This document shows, piece after piece, positions 1 through 9,402 of a stretch of DNA of 64,000 nucleotides. The notes below the pieces were generated by a model. That model did not search any database. It saw only the letters and a list, made by a program, of their open reading frames with translations, and had not been told where the DNA came from. This stretch comes from Jaenimonas drosophilae (Eukaryota > Euglenozoa > Kinetoplastea > Trypanosomatida > Trypanosomatidae): the NCBI GenBank assembly GCA_030849065.1, contig JASAON010001632.1:1-64000 (forward strand), written 5' to 3'. The first letter of the stretch is position 1. Every line of letters begins with the position of its first letter. The translations under genes and the position numbers were made by a program.

Positions 1-576
1 AGAGTTCCATGGTGCTGACGGATCGTACGACGCGTCCTCCGCAACATTCGGATCACAGAATTGCATCATGGCACGATACAGATCCACCTGGTACACCTCC
101 AACCCGCCATCCTTCTCCAGTTGCACAACCTCCTTACCTGCAGCGCAGTAAACCTTGGCGCGCTCAAAGGTCCGGGCAGTGCAGTTCCTCGTCAATAACC
201 GCCCCGCATCATCCAGCGGCGGAACGCTTAAGACGAAGATACCACAGACGGGCTTCACTTCTTGATAGATCATATGCAGTAGCTCCTTGAGATTGCGTCG
301 ATACTCCTCCAGAGGCACCGCTTGTTCGTTCGTTGCCATGTCGTTGGAACCAATCATCAGCGTGACGAAGAGCGAGCCAACCGCGTGAGGAGGCACCACC
401 AATGGCTTTGTCTTTGGGTCCTTCAGCATGTTGAGCAACATGCGTGAGTTGTAGCCGCTCAGCCCACGATTGATGACATCCACACGACGAATGTAGTGAT
501 TGCTCAGTCGAGATACCCAGCTGGAAACATAGCCCTGCTGAGTGATGGAATCTCCAATGAGGAGGATTGACTGCAT
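1..576 (-). CDS. SGNH/GDSL hydrolase, copy 1 (C-terminus cut by window edge)
   Basis: This frame is open from an ATG at 574-576 to base 1, so 192 codons are visible and the C-terminal end lies outside the window. The N-terminus reads MQSILLIGDSITQQGY, which holds the GDS nucleophile block of SGNH esterases; GSND (block III) follows near residue 76. The protein is clearly a paralogue of the next gene, with long stretches of near-identity. The fold and spacing resemble isoamyl-acetate-hydrolysing esterases (IAH1 type). By family it should be a serine esterase or lipase with an unknown substrate. The block V Asp-His pair lies past the window edge, so activity cannot be judged here. Confidence 0.85.
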   Translation of the reverse strand, partial: MQSILLIGDSITQQGYVSSWVSRLSNHYIRRVDVINRGLSGYNSRMLLNMLKDPKTKPLVVPPHAVGSLFVTLMIGSNDMATNEQAVPLEEYRRNLKELLHMIYQEVKPVCGIFVLSVPPLDDAGRLLTRNCTARTFERAKVYCAAGKEVVQLEKDGGLEVYQVDLYRAMMQFCDPNVAEDASYDPSAPWNS

Positions 577-790
577 GGAAGAGACCGGAGCTATTAGTAG
601 TATGTATGTGTTTGTGTGTGTGGATGAGCGCTGAGGGCGGCGAGATGGAGGATGTGCGGAAGTGAAGAAGGCATCTGGTTGTTTCATCGCTGCCAAAGAT
701 TGTCATCCACGTCCTCCGCCACCGTTCGCTAACACATTCCAGCAATCGAGCATCTTCTCTCAGAACGTGGCTTCGGCTGCTTCACCTCGT
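577..790. other. intergenic spacer between the tandem SGNH genes
   Basis: A 214-base spacer with a short GT-rich stretch near 603-622. On the minus strand it must hold the 3' UTR of copy 2 and the trans-splice acceptor of copy 1. No open frame here is convincing. Confidence 0.5.
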
Positions 791-1513
791 TTACACCAGT
801 TCCTGCCAGGTTGGTAGAGCAAAAGGGATGTTCTCCGCGTTGAGTTGGTCAGCTCGCGGAGATTGACGTATGGTATTCATGAGCGCATGGAACATGACTG
901 CACCACCCAGTTCATTGGGGTGGAGCCCATCCACAAAAAGAGAGTTCCATGGTGCTGACGGATCGTACGACGCGTCCTCCGCAACATTCGGATCACAGAA
1001 TTGCATCATGGCACGATGGAGATCCACTGGGTACACCTCCAACCCGTCTTGCTGAGCCTGACGAAGTACTTCCTCCCCTACCTGACAGTACCTTCGCCAT
1101 TGAGTGAAGGAGTGATACGTTTTGCCTGCTGCCTCACGTCCACGTTCATCAATCGGTGGAATGGTGAAGACGAAGATGCCGCAAACTGGTTGTACCTCAT
1201 GATGAATTAGCTCCACCAACTCACGCAGATTGCGTCGGAAGTCATCCAGTGGCAGGCCTTGTTTGCAGTCAGCCATGTCATTGGAGCCCACATTTAGCGT
1301 AACGAAGAGAGCACCAACCGCGTGTGGGGGAATGATGATGGATCTTCTGTGAGGGACCTTCATGGAGTCAAGCAGCATGCGTGAGTTGTAGCCGCTCAGC
1401 CCACGATTGATGACATCCGCACGACGAATGTAGTGGTTGCTCAGTCGAGATACCCACGACGATGTGTATCCACGTTCGCTCAAGGAATCACCCACAACGA
1501 GGATGTTGTGCAT
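791..1513 (-). CDS. SGNH/GDSL hydrolase, copy 2 (IAH1-like esterase)
   Basis: A complete 240-residue SGNH hydrolase. Block I is ILVVGDSLSERGY near residue 5, block III is GSND near residue 77, and block V is VDGLHPNELGG near residue 209, which supplies the catalytic Asp and His. The length fits the IAH1-like esterases (about 240 residues). I chose the ATG at 1511-1513 because copy 1 starts at the same alignment position; the frame is open slightly further upstream but without an ATG. The likely reaction is hydrolysis of small esters or acyl groups; the substrate is unknown. It stands head to tail with copy 1, so the pair arose by tandem duplication with a period of about 940 bases. Confidence 0.88.
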   Translation of the reverse strand: MHNILVVGDSLSERGYTSSWVSRLSNHYIRRADVINRGLSGYNSRMLLDSMKVPHRRSIIIPPHAVGALFVTLNVGSNDMADCKQGLPLDDFRRNLRELVELIHHEVQPVCGIFVFTIPPIDERGREAAGKTYHSFTQWRRYCQVGEEVLRQAQQDGLEVYPVDLHRAMMQFCDPNVAEDASYDPSAPWNSLFVDGLHPNELGGAVMFHALMNTIRQSPRADQLNAENIPFALPTWQELV

Positions 1514-1707
1514 CCCATGCCAGTCCTTCAAGGTTGGCCGCGGAATGCCGTAGAGGGGCTAAGCCTTCAGAAGATGACGGCAGAAGAGAACAACTTCGGA
1601 CAAGTCATCAACACATGTTTGCAGCCCAACAACAACTGAGAACAGTGAGGTCCCTAGAGTACGCCGAGCATGGCCTTGCTCATCCCCCCCCTCCTGCCTG
1701 TACCAAA

Positions 1708-4700
1708 TCAGTGTGGGCAAGGGTCATCCAATGAATGAGCGTGAAGGCAGGTGGGGCAAAGCAGCCCACCTGCAATGGCCTCACGACTCAGCCGTCGGCG
1801 AAGGAGGTACGTCCGACGGGTGTGTGAGTAGATCTCCTCACGAGCCCACGGCCGAATTAACAGGCAGAGATGAGCGAGTGCATCGAAGCCCATCACATCC
1901 ATCTCAGTCGTTGCATTGACCAGCTCCACCAGCCGTAACCCTGCAAGGGCCCACGGGCGAACATGGCTGAGCCACTGCTTCTCCTGCTCGTCGCCATGGA
2001 GTGATGCAGCTTCGTTCAAGGAAGAAGGTGCACCAAGACTGGCCACAGTCTGAATACCGCGCAGCAGCATCTGAATCTGCTCAACGGCAGAGTGTGGATG
2101 CTGCAGCTTGGCCGCCTTCCATGGAACACAGTGTGGGGGTAGGGAAGCGAGAACCTCGATACCCGTGGTGACGTGCGTGAGGAGCCACGTGGGAGACTGT
2201 GAAGAAGCGCCACCGCCTGCCGTTGAGGCGTGCAACGTTAGACTGCGCTGCATGGTGTTGAGGACAAGAATACTCCGCAGAATGTTGAAGCCGTCGCTGC
2301 CACGTTCCGATCCTGCTGAGGGGGCAAGGACCGATTGGGGGGCACACCGCTGGGACAGCGAGCCACACCCAGCGCAAGCGGAGAATGCTTCCACGCCATC
2401 CGGGGGGTAAGATGAACCACAGTGGGGGCAGCGTGTACGCTGTGTTGCATCTTCACACCGCTCAAGCTCTCCAGCATCCATGCTCAGCAACACCGCCGAC
2501 GGTGTGGCCTGAGAACCATGGCGCAGAAGGAACTCTGGTACGACGGGGTTGTGTTGGGTCATCACCGCCACTGAGTCGGCAGAACAGCAATGGCCACAAG
2601 CTGAGCATGCGAGAGGGTCATCGGTGGTGGTCTGTGGCGTTTGATTGACGTGAAGGCAGCCGTCATGCAGGCAAACCCACAGCGATGCAGGAGGTTGTTC
2701 CAACTTCGTCTGTGTCGGTGGTGAATCGCCACCAACGTGTTGGGTGCTCATGGAATGCCATGCCATCTCCACTCCCGCGATGCTCTCCTTCTCTCTCCGT
2801 AGCACTCCAGCCCGCCAGGTTGTCAGTGCTCCTTCTACACGCCCCCTCACGTCCTGGGGAAGGGCAGCGAGTGGATGCCCGCAAGATCGGCATACACAAC
2901 TACCAAGAGGATTGTGCTGTCGGCACTTCAAGCATCGCATCGTCCGCCATGGAACCTCCACCACCGGCTGCAAGACGGTGCGGTAGTCAGCGGCTGAATC
3001 TCCAGGCACACCTCCATCAGCATCATCACTTGATAAAGTACTCATGGAAGAGTACCAGCGCGGGTTGTCGCAGCCATCACAGTGCGACAGCAGCCATGGA
3101 TTCATGCGGTGGCAACTCAGACACCACCACAGTCGTGCTCTCTTCCCAGCAGAAGCAGCCACGTCGCCAAATAAACAGCCACAGCGCGAGCACCACGGAC
3201 GCAGCATCCCCTTGGGGCAACGTGCCCCACACTCCTTGCATTGAACCTCGTGTAGCTGGCAGGCCGCCGCGGTGGGCGAAGGAGCACTACATACCGCACA
3301 ATAGAAGAGACTCTCTGCAGTATTATCATGCCGGCAAGGTGTGCAGGTCCATCGACGCATCGGAAGAACCGCCAGCACCTTCTCGCGGTCCAGCAGCAAC
3401 GCCTCACCCCCGTTGCTGCCCCGAAACGACAAGGATCGGGAAGCATCATCGCCCTCCGGATGCTTCCACCACGGAGCCTCGCAAATGGGGCAGGACTGAT
3501 GCTCCGTCGAGCCGAATCCGTGGCACCGTTGGCACTGAATAACAGCCAAACTGCGAGAGCCACACAGCTTGCACGAGTGAGCAAAGCGGTTGTTCCACGT
3601 GGAGCAGAGCGGGCAGGCCCACGGCTGCTTCTGAGTCTCCACCTCAGTACGGCTGCGGAGTGCCATCTGCAGTCCATCACGCAGTTCCTGCAGCTCCACC
3701 GTGCGGGCTACGTCCACCTTACCGCCATCTTCATTGATCGTCGTTGATTGCAGCCCTGAGGCCACAGGCTCGAGCCCCTGTAGAGCAATCAGCGGCAGAC
3801 TTCGCAGCAACGCACGGACGTAGGTACCTGTCATGTGGCCTCCAGCCAGAAGCCGCAGCGTTTCTAAAACAGCATCATGTGCTCCCGCACGTAGAAGTCG
3901 TGTGAGCACCACACGGCAAACAGGTATGTAGGGGTAGTGGAGCATCATCGTAGTAACCGTCAATGTGAAGCACTGATTCAGAACCGCGTTGGGGATGTTG
4001 GCCTGAGAGAGCGACATGGATGAACGCTGACGCAAGCAGAGGAAGCCCTCCCCCAACTTCTCCGCCACCTTCACATCTAAGCCCTCTGTGGCAGCGTACG
4101 TGAGGCAGTACTCATGCACTGTCATGCAGCCAGCAAGATAGGTGGCAATCGCACGGTTGATGTCCTCACGCTGGAGCACCTCCACAGAAAAGATGAAATG
4201 GAGAATGGCATCTAGTCGGACTGCCCGTGGAAGCGGTCCATACCCTTGCTCCACGAGTCTCCCCAGTGTCTTGGAGGCATGACGTGCAGCATCCATGAGA
4301 TCCGCCGTCGTGACCACCTCCGCGTGTGGGTGCGCACCCGTCACCGTGTGCTCTAAGGCGGCCGCAGAAAGCGCCTCCAGCGCTTGTCGGCGAATAGAGG
4401 GTGGGAGGGTGTGTGGGAACTGCCGCGCGGTTTGGTCAAAGAAGGCACGAAAGGCCTCCACTGCTTCAGTGGTATGGCCTTCATGCAACAAGGCTCGGCC
4501 AACCTCCCAGCTGCCGCCCATGGACTGGCAGGCGGCGTGAAGGCTGCAGACGGAGTGAGTATCCCCACAACGCAGCGATAGCTTGACGCTAAGACGGAGG
4601 CCTTCCTGCAGCTTGGCGCGGGCATTCTCTGCTGTACGAGGTGTGAGGCCGCTCAACGCCTGGCGGAGCACCGACGACACCATTTCGTCCGACAGACTTC

Positions 4701-6531
4701 TCTCAATCTGCTGGGAGAGTAGCCCTACAAGGGCCACACACCGTTGTTGCAGGGTGCTCAACTGGCGAAGCAAATCGGCGACGAGAGGAGAAAAAGAGGC
4801 AGACGCACCTCGTGGGAGGTCAACGGACCGTTCGCAGCTGTGGCCCATCGAGGACAGCATCGCTGCCTGCAACAGCATACCCTCACGCAACAGAAGCGAG
4901 CCAAAGTGGCCCTCCATCACCCGCGTCATCCAGCGATGAGCGGTGCACTCTGATTCCGAGCCATTGGGGCTACCCATGATGAGGTTGTGCAGCACAAAAA
5001 TTGGTCCGAGCAGATTCTTCGTGCCCATAGCACTCACCATCCGTCGGAAGGATAGGAGCGCACCAACGGCACGGAACTCAAGCGACGAAGTGGGGCTTTG
5101 CTTCTTTGATCGCGACTTCAGCGAGGACTTCAAGGTATGCGCCTTGGCTGCTGAAAGGTGCTCCAGTGACTCCCACCACCACGCACGCAACTCCTCCAGC
5201 ACAAGTAGCCAAAAGGGCTGCACGGCACATGAATGTGTGTCAAGACAGCCTCCGGTGCGCTCACGCAGCCACAAGTCCGCAGCCTCGGTGGATGATGCTG
5301 CCTGCCCAGTTCCCGTTCTGTCAATCCTCGTAACTGGAACCTCTTCATCTTCACAGAGAACCGGCATCAGTACGGCAAAAGGAGAAGACGACGAGGGTGA
5401 TGAGGACCTCTCGCTGTCAGCCTCCGTCATCCACCCACGTCGTAGAATTGATTCTGGTGTTGCTGCACAGAGTGCATCAGCCGCTGCCGTCATCCATCGA
5501 AGCCACTCATCTTCTGTCACCACTCCAGCGGATGCTGTTCCCGGTTGTCGTTGCTCCAGTGGCTGAGATAACCGAGCCACAAGCCAGGGCAAGCTACTCT
5601 GCAGCTTTGAATCCGATCCAGCAGTCGTTGACAGGTACCTATCCGCATCTCGTGCCACGGCCACCGACATGGGCCGATCGGTCGCTGCGTGACTAAAGCC
5701 AATCATGTGCCGTAGCGATACCTCACTTTCCAGGTTGATCCTCGAGCCTGGCAGCGCAGCTAAGCTGGGCATGAGGTGGGTATAGGTCATGATGTGTGCC
5801 TCTGCTTCCTTGGGCCAATGAAAGTCATCAGTGATTTGCTCCATGGGCATGCACGTAGACGCCTTCACACGCCAAACGTAGTTTATCACCTCCGTTCTGA
5901 GAAGCGCAAGCGCATCGGTGCATCGCTCCACCAGGGCTGAGTCGGCATCTGAGGGTGGCTGGGATACGGCCAGTGGCATCACGGCCGCACGACGTTTCTT
6001 CACCTCCGTCCGCGTCGCGACGGTGTGGCGTCCGTTGTTGTTGGGATGGATAAGCCACGGAGACTGACAGACAACGGTCTCAAGAAGCTTCTGCACTGCA
6101 GAAAGTGCCTGCTCCGCGCGCTGCGTCGGAGTTAGATGGGTGGTGCTTGTGGCGTTTTTGCCACCATCGATATCTTGGTTGTTTGGCGCTTGGTTTTCTC
6201 CGTCGATATCCGCGAGAAGCCCGCGTAGCCCTTCAAGGGAGAGCAGCCATCGCCCCACCTCAGCAGGGAAGGTGGGTAAGTGTGGCTGCCCATGCGATGA
6301 GGACGGAGAGACAAACCCCGTTGATGTAGCTCGCTGGTTCTGCCTAGAGGTGCTACGGTGAAGACCCGTTTGGCGCTGTTGCGGAACGTCCCAGCACCGA
6401 GGGCCCTTCCCTCGAAGTGGAGCCGCCATGAAGATGGCGCTACGACGTGGCCTCCTTGTTGGAAACAACGGGCATGGCAGGCGAGCACTGCCGGCGGTGG
6501 CACCCCTAGAAAGCCGCAGCAGTTGGGCCAT
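1708..6531 (-). CDS. very large RanBP2-type zinc-finger protein, possibly mitochondrial
   Basis: 1607 residues. The first 60 are rich in Arg and Ser and poor in acidic residues, like a mitochondrial presequence. The middle (about 200-960) is helical with no recognised domain. From about residue 970 come four RanBP2-type fingers of the form W-x-C-x2-C-x3-N-x6-C-x2-C: WACPLCSTWNN (about 970), WTCTPCRHDN (about 1060), WWCLSCHRMNP (about 1137) and MRCLKCRQHNP (about 1194). More degenerate CxxC pairs follow at about 1288 and 1364, and a last one (LCPTC) near the C-terminus. RanBP2 fingers often bind single-stranded RNA, and in plant organelles such proteins (OZ1 family) act in RNA editing. A role in organellar RNA handling is inference. 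The start is supported by a trans-splice acceptor a few bases upstream. Confidence 0.75.
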   Translation of the reverse strand: MAQLLRLSRGATAGSARLPCPLFPTRRPRRSAIFMAAPLRGKGPRCWDVPQQRQTGLHRSTSRQNQRATSTGFVSPSSSHGQPHLPTFPAEVGRWLLSLEGLRGLLADIDGENQAPNNQDIDGGKNATSTTHLTPTQRAEQALSAVQKLLETVVCQSPWLIHPNNNGRHTVATRTEVKKRRAAVMPLAVSQPPSDADSALVERCTDALALLRTEVINYVWRVKASTCMPMEQITDDFHWPKEAEAHIMTYTHLMPSLAALPGSRINLESEVSLRHMIGFSHAATDRPMSVAVARDADRYLSTTAGSDSKLQSSLPWLVARLSQPLEQRQPGTASAGVVTEDEWLRWMTAAADALCAATPESILRRGWMTEADSERSSSPSSSSPFAVLMPVLCEDEEVPVTRIDRTGTGQAASSTEAADLWLRERTGGCLDTHSCAVQPFWLLVLEELRAWWWESLEHLSAAKAHTLKSSLKSRSKKQSPTSSLEFRAVGALLSFRRMVSAMGTKNLLGPIFVLHNLIMGSPNGSESECTAHRWMTRVMEGHFGSLLLREGMLLQAAMLSSMGHSCERSVDLPRGASASFSPLVADLLRQLSTLQQRCVALVGLLSQQIERSLSDEMVSSVLRQALSGLTPRTAENARAKLQEGLRLSVKLSLRCGDTHSVCSLHAACQSMGGSWEVGRALLHEGHTTEAVEAFRAFFDQTARQFPHTLPPSIRRQALEALSAAALEHTVTGAHPHAEVVTTADLMDAARHASKTLGRLVEQGYGPLPRAVRLDAILHFIFSVEVLQREDINRAIATYLAGCMTVHEYCLTYAATEGLDVKVAEKLGEGFLCLRQRSSMSLSQANIPNAVLNQCFTLTVTTMMLHYPYIPVCRVVLTRLLRAGAHDAVLETLRLLAGGHMTGTYVRALLRSLPLIALQGLEPVASGLQSTTINEDGGKVDVARTVELQELRDGLQMALRSRTEVETQKQPWACPLCSTWNNRFAHSCKLCGSRSLAVIQCQRCHGFGSTEHQSCPICEAPWWKHPEGDDASRSLSFRGSNGGEALLLDREKVLAVLPMRRWTCTPCRHDNTAESLFYCAVCSAPSPTAAACQLHEVQCKECGARCPKGMLRPWCSRCGCLFGDVAASAGKRARLWWCLSCHRMNPWLLSHCDGCDNPRWYSSMSTLSSDDADGGVPGDSAADYRTVLQPVVEVPWRTMRCLKCRQHNPLGSCVCRSCGHPLAALPQDVRGRVEGALTTWRAGVLRREKESIAGVEMAWHSMSTQHVGGDSPPTQTKLEQPPASLWVCLHDGCLHVNQTPQTTTDDPLACSACGHCCSADSVAVMTQHNPVVPEFLLRHGSQATPSAVLLSMDAGELERCEDATQRTRCPHCGSSYPPDGVEAFSACAGCGSLSQRCAPQSVLAPSAGSERGSDGFNILRSILVLNTMQRSLTLHASTAGGGASSQSPTWLLTHVTTGIEVLASLPPHCVPWKAAKLQHPHSAVEQIQMLLRGIQTVASLGAPSSLNEAASLHGDEQEKQWLSHVRPWALAGLRLVELVNATTEMDVMGFDALAHLCLLIRPWAREEIYSHTRRTYLLRRRLSREAIAGGLLCPTCLHAHSLDDPCPH

Positions 6532-6537
6532 ACTGCT

Positions 6538-6562
6538 CTACGCAAACAAAAAGAGAAAAAAG
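6538..6562 (-). promoter_or_regulatory. spliced-leader trans-splice acceptor
   Basis: On the minus strand a pyrimidine tract (TTTTTTCTCTTTTTG) is followed by TTTGCGTAG, with the AG at 6538-6539, only 6 bases before the ATG of the zinc-finger gene. This is the layout of a kinetoplastid spliced-leader acceptor and fixes the start. It implies a very short 5' UTR. Confidence 0.6.
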
Positions 6563-6778
6563 CGAGATGAATCAAAAGGGAGCGACAGAGGTGGGCAAAT
6601 GTGTTGTGGTGTATCATTCAAGGCATTCAACCAGTCGTCGTCGTCATTGTGTCATGTAAGCGCCACTTGGCTTGGAGCACATCCACGAGCACTGATGGAG
6701 TTGTTCGGGAGCAGCCGATGCCGACATGGACGCAGCAATTGTGTGAAGGAGACTTGCTCTGTTGTGGAGGGCAGAGAC

Positions 6779-6991
6779 TCAGGCTGTGAATGACTCCCGT
6801 TTCAGAACTTCCACGACATCTTGAACGTAAATGGCGTGGTTGTTGGTGGTGCGAATGCGCTCAACGGGCTCGTACATGGGCCACAAGACCTTCTCACGAA
6901 GAATCTTCATGGCCCTCTGCATCTTTTCAATGTCGTTGGCGGAGTAGCTTGCACCAACAGATGATGTAGAGAGCTGGACTCCGTCGGACAT
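6779..6991 (-). CDS. small orphan protein, 70 residues
   Basis: A short complete frame lying alone between the zinc-finger gene and the UVRAG-like gene. The predicted protein starts MSDGVQLSTSS and has a helical charged stretch (ANDIEKMQRAMKILREK) followed by WPMYEPVERIRTTNNH and a C-terminal helix. An ATG eight codons upstream (7013-7015) could add MGSSLVCR. There is no signal peptide or membrane segment. I do not recognise the family. Its balanced composition, good spacing and position on the coding strand make it more likely real than chance. It may be a small subunit of a larger complex, but that is inference. Confidence 0.55.
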   Translation of the reverse strand: MSDGVQLSTSSVGASYSANDIEKMQRAMKILREKVLWPMYEPVERIRTTNNHAIYVQDVVEVLKRESFTA

Positions 6992-7150
6992 CCTGCAGAC
7001 TAGACTTGAGCCCATCCACGCAAAGAGAAGGGAAGAGTGAGGGGAGAGTGTGGGTCACGAGGTGGAGTGAAGACTGACACGCATAGACTCAAGTAGAACA
7101 AAATGTGTTGTTGCTTTCAACATTCGTCCTTCCATTACTCTCTGGACTCT

Positions 7151-8983
7151 TCATCCCTCCAGTAGGGCAAGCAGTAGAGCTCCAATGCGCAGGCCACAAG
7201 ACTGCAGCATCTGCCGGTCTCTTCCCATCTCTTCCCCGAGGGCTAAGGCATTGCGCCGAAGCAGTTGTAGGCCAACAAACAACATTGGCCGATCTTCATC
7301 CTGTGTTCCAAAGAGAGGAATCATCCACACCTCCGCCGTTGTGGTGCGGCAGCCGTCATCGAGCACGGCAACGCGCCTGCTGTGAGGCATCAAAGGCAGA
7401 GGTGGCTGGTCGGAGGTGGCGTTGGTGGGCACCGCAACGTAGCTCCGGGGGCCACCCAACACCAGCCGAAAGGGTAGCTGGTAGCCCAGGAAGATGGCGA
7501 GAGCTGCAATGACAGTGGCGGCGTTGCCCATGGCCACAGACTCCTCCCGCCACTCCTCTGCGCAGGTGGCGCAGAACTTTGGGTCCGTCCCCGCAGCGAA
7601 GTCAATCCATCGATTGCTTGCCTTCCACTGCGATGCCTGCGTGGGGTCGTGACGGAGGGCGAAGACGGGCAGGCCCACTCCACTGATGGTGTCCTTGGAG
7701 AGCTGGCTGCATGCGGAGCCCAAACGTGAGCCGTACGACGACGAGAGCACAACTGGAAACATGGACTTTAGCTCATCGGTACGCTCCTGAAGGCAGTGAG
7801 AGATGCGCGCACTGACACGGGCGCGCAGCAGCTCCAAGTGTGTGGGTGCCGTGGCTGATGAGAGCGGAGAAGGTGGGGACGCTGAAGTCTCTCGTCGCGG
7901 TGCCAGTTGGGCCTCCATTGTGGCGGTATGTGCCTCCAGTCGAAGCGTATCTGCCTTGATGTGTTCTATTTCCGACGTAACCTGCGCAATTTCATCACGA
8001 AGGCGCTGCAGCTCTTCCTCCTCGTTCACTTGCTGTGCCAGCCGCTGAGCTGAAGCGATATGAGCCGTCTGCGCATCCACCCCATGGAGGACGTGATGAT
8101 GAATGCGTTCATGCATAGCCTTCAGCCTGGATTCTGCTTCATTGTGGATTGACGACCAGAGAAGGGTGGAGGTGGCGAGTCCGTGTAGTTCTGCCAACGT
8201 CATGCCATCCCCGGCAGACCGTCCATCCCACCATTGACCACAACCGCCAGGAGAGACGGTCCAACGCAGCGCATCTTCTTCCAACGGCATTCGGTGGTTG
8301 CTAGCTTCCTCAAGGGATTCAGGAACCACATAAACGCTTTCATCAACGCAGTCCAGCACGACGTGCATCCTGTCCTTCACCCCTGCAGGGGATGGAGCAC
8401 TTGCTGATGCCTCCGGCGTGCGTCCAGCGTAGAGCCACCGTGTTGGCTCCATATCCACCACATGGTCTGGCAACCCAGCGTAGGTCTCGGGACCATCGCT
8501 CTCCGGCATGCAAAAAATCTCAACGCAAAGATCTTGCAAGTGACCATATCGATGGCGTACCGAAGCGGGGATGCACTTCCAGGTTGGATTCCGCGACGTC
8601 AGCCACTCACTCTGGTAGACCACCTCGTGCGTCGTTACGTCTCGAATTTGGTACCCGCACCGGCACGGCACCTCCGCAGACGCAGAGACAGCAACAGATG
8701 AAGGCGGCTGCTCTTGTGTGGATGGGCATAGACCGCTCTGCGGTAGCGAGCTCCGCTCAGTCCAATGCGAATCAATGGCGCTCGGGGTATCTCCCGTGTT
8801 GTTGGAGGTACCATCCTCCTGATGCACAGCCTTCACGTTCGAGGATGCACTGAGTGGAGATGCGTGGGACACATCCAAAGAGACTGCCGCCGGTGGATGA
8901 TGACCAGCACAGTCAAGATTGCGGATGGAGATGCGGCGGTAGTGCCACAATGACCGCAGTTTGGTTGGCTGTAGAGAATCCAT
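7151..8983 (-). CDS. VPS38: UVRAG/Vps38-like subunit of class III PI3-kinase complex II
   Basis: 610 residues from the first ATG (8981-8983). The N-terminus (LRSLWHYRRISIRNL) and the stretch after it (CGYQIRD through VCVEIF-like strands) look like the C2 region of UVRAG/Vps38. A coiled coil follows at about 290-350 (heptads around EEEELQRLRDEIAQVTSEI). The C-terminal part resembles the BARA-like end of UVRAG: EESVAMGNAATVIAALA then FLGYQLPFRLVLGGPRS, and later LFVGLQLLRRNALALGEE. UVRAG/Vps38 pairs with Beclin/Vps30, Vps15 and Vps34 on endosomes to make PI3P for endocytic sorting and autophagy. An Atg14-like role is the main alternative. Family assignment is by pattern only. Confidence 0.65.
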   Translation of the reverse strand: MDSLQPTKLRSLWHYRRISIRNLDCAGHHPPAAVSLDVSHASPLSASSNVKAVHQEDGTSNNTGDTPSAIDSHWTERSSLPQSGLCPSTQEQPPSSVAVSASAEVPCRCGYQIRDVTTHEVVYQSEWLTSRNPTWKCIPASVRHRYGHLQDLCVEIFCMPESDGPETYAGLPDHVVDMEPTRWLYAGRTPEASASAPSPAGVKDRMHVVLDCVDESVYVVPESLEEASNHRMPLEEDALRWTVSPGGCGQWWDGRSAGDGMTLAELHGLATSTLLWSSIHNEAESRLKAMHERIHHHVLHGVDAQTAHIASAQRLAQQVNEEEELQRLRDEIAQVTSEIEHIKADTLRLEAHTATMEAQLAPRRETSASPPSPLSSATAPTHLELLRARVSARISHCLQERTDELKSMFPVVLSSSYGSRLGSACSQLSKDTISGVGLPVFALRHDPTQASQWKASNRWIDFAAGTDPKFCATCAEEWREESVAMGNAATVIAALAIFLGYQLPFRLVLGGPRSYVAVPTNATSDQPPLPLMPHSRRVAVLDDGCRTTTAEVWMIPLFGTQDEDRPMLFVGLQLLRRNALALGEEMGRDRQMLQSCGLRIGALLLALLEG

Positions 8984-9402
8984 GGCGAAGCTACTCAACC
9001 CAAGTGCTGACTTCACGCAAGAAGAGTGTCAGAAGTATGCGTCAATACCTGAGATGATGATGGGCCCCAGTGTGGTGATGGAGAGGTTCCCAACGATGTC
9101 CGTCAATACTCCATCCAAGCCTACCCACCGGTCACCTGTGCTACAGAAGAACAGAAAAAAAGATGTGGGGGAGACGAACATCCATTGAAATCAGCACAGT
9201 GGCAATCATCAACACCCAAGCACAATCCTCACAGATAGACAAAAAAAGGGTCCTACGCAGAACTTACTTCGTACTTAATCGCAGGGCATTCATTATTGCT
9301 CCATTGTCATCGATCGGAGAGGATGCGCAACGTCCAGGCAGCAGTGGTAGATGGTCATAGGCCACCTCACCCCCTCCCCTCACACACACGCAACAGGGCA
9401 GG
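8984..9402 (-). other. intergenic region with trans-splice acceptor
   Basis: 419 bases without a credible gene. On the minus strand the tract ATCTTTTTTTCTGTTCTTCT leads to TAG, with the AG at 9141-9142, about 160 bases before the UVRAG-like ATG; this is the likely acceptor. A second A-run (T-run on the minus strand) lies at 9240-9247. The rest is probably the 3' UTR of the Nep1 gene. Confidence 0.5.

Noticed and set aside
2685..3542. Plus-strand frame of 285 codons within the zinc-finger gene
   Set aside because: Antisense to the real gene, low complexity, and against the direction of the whole cluster.
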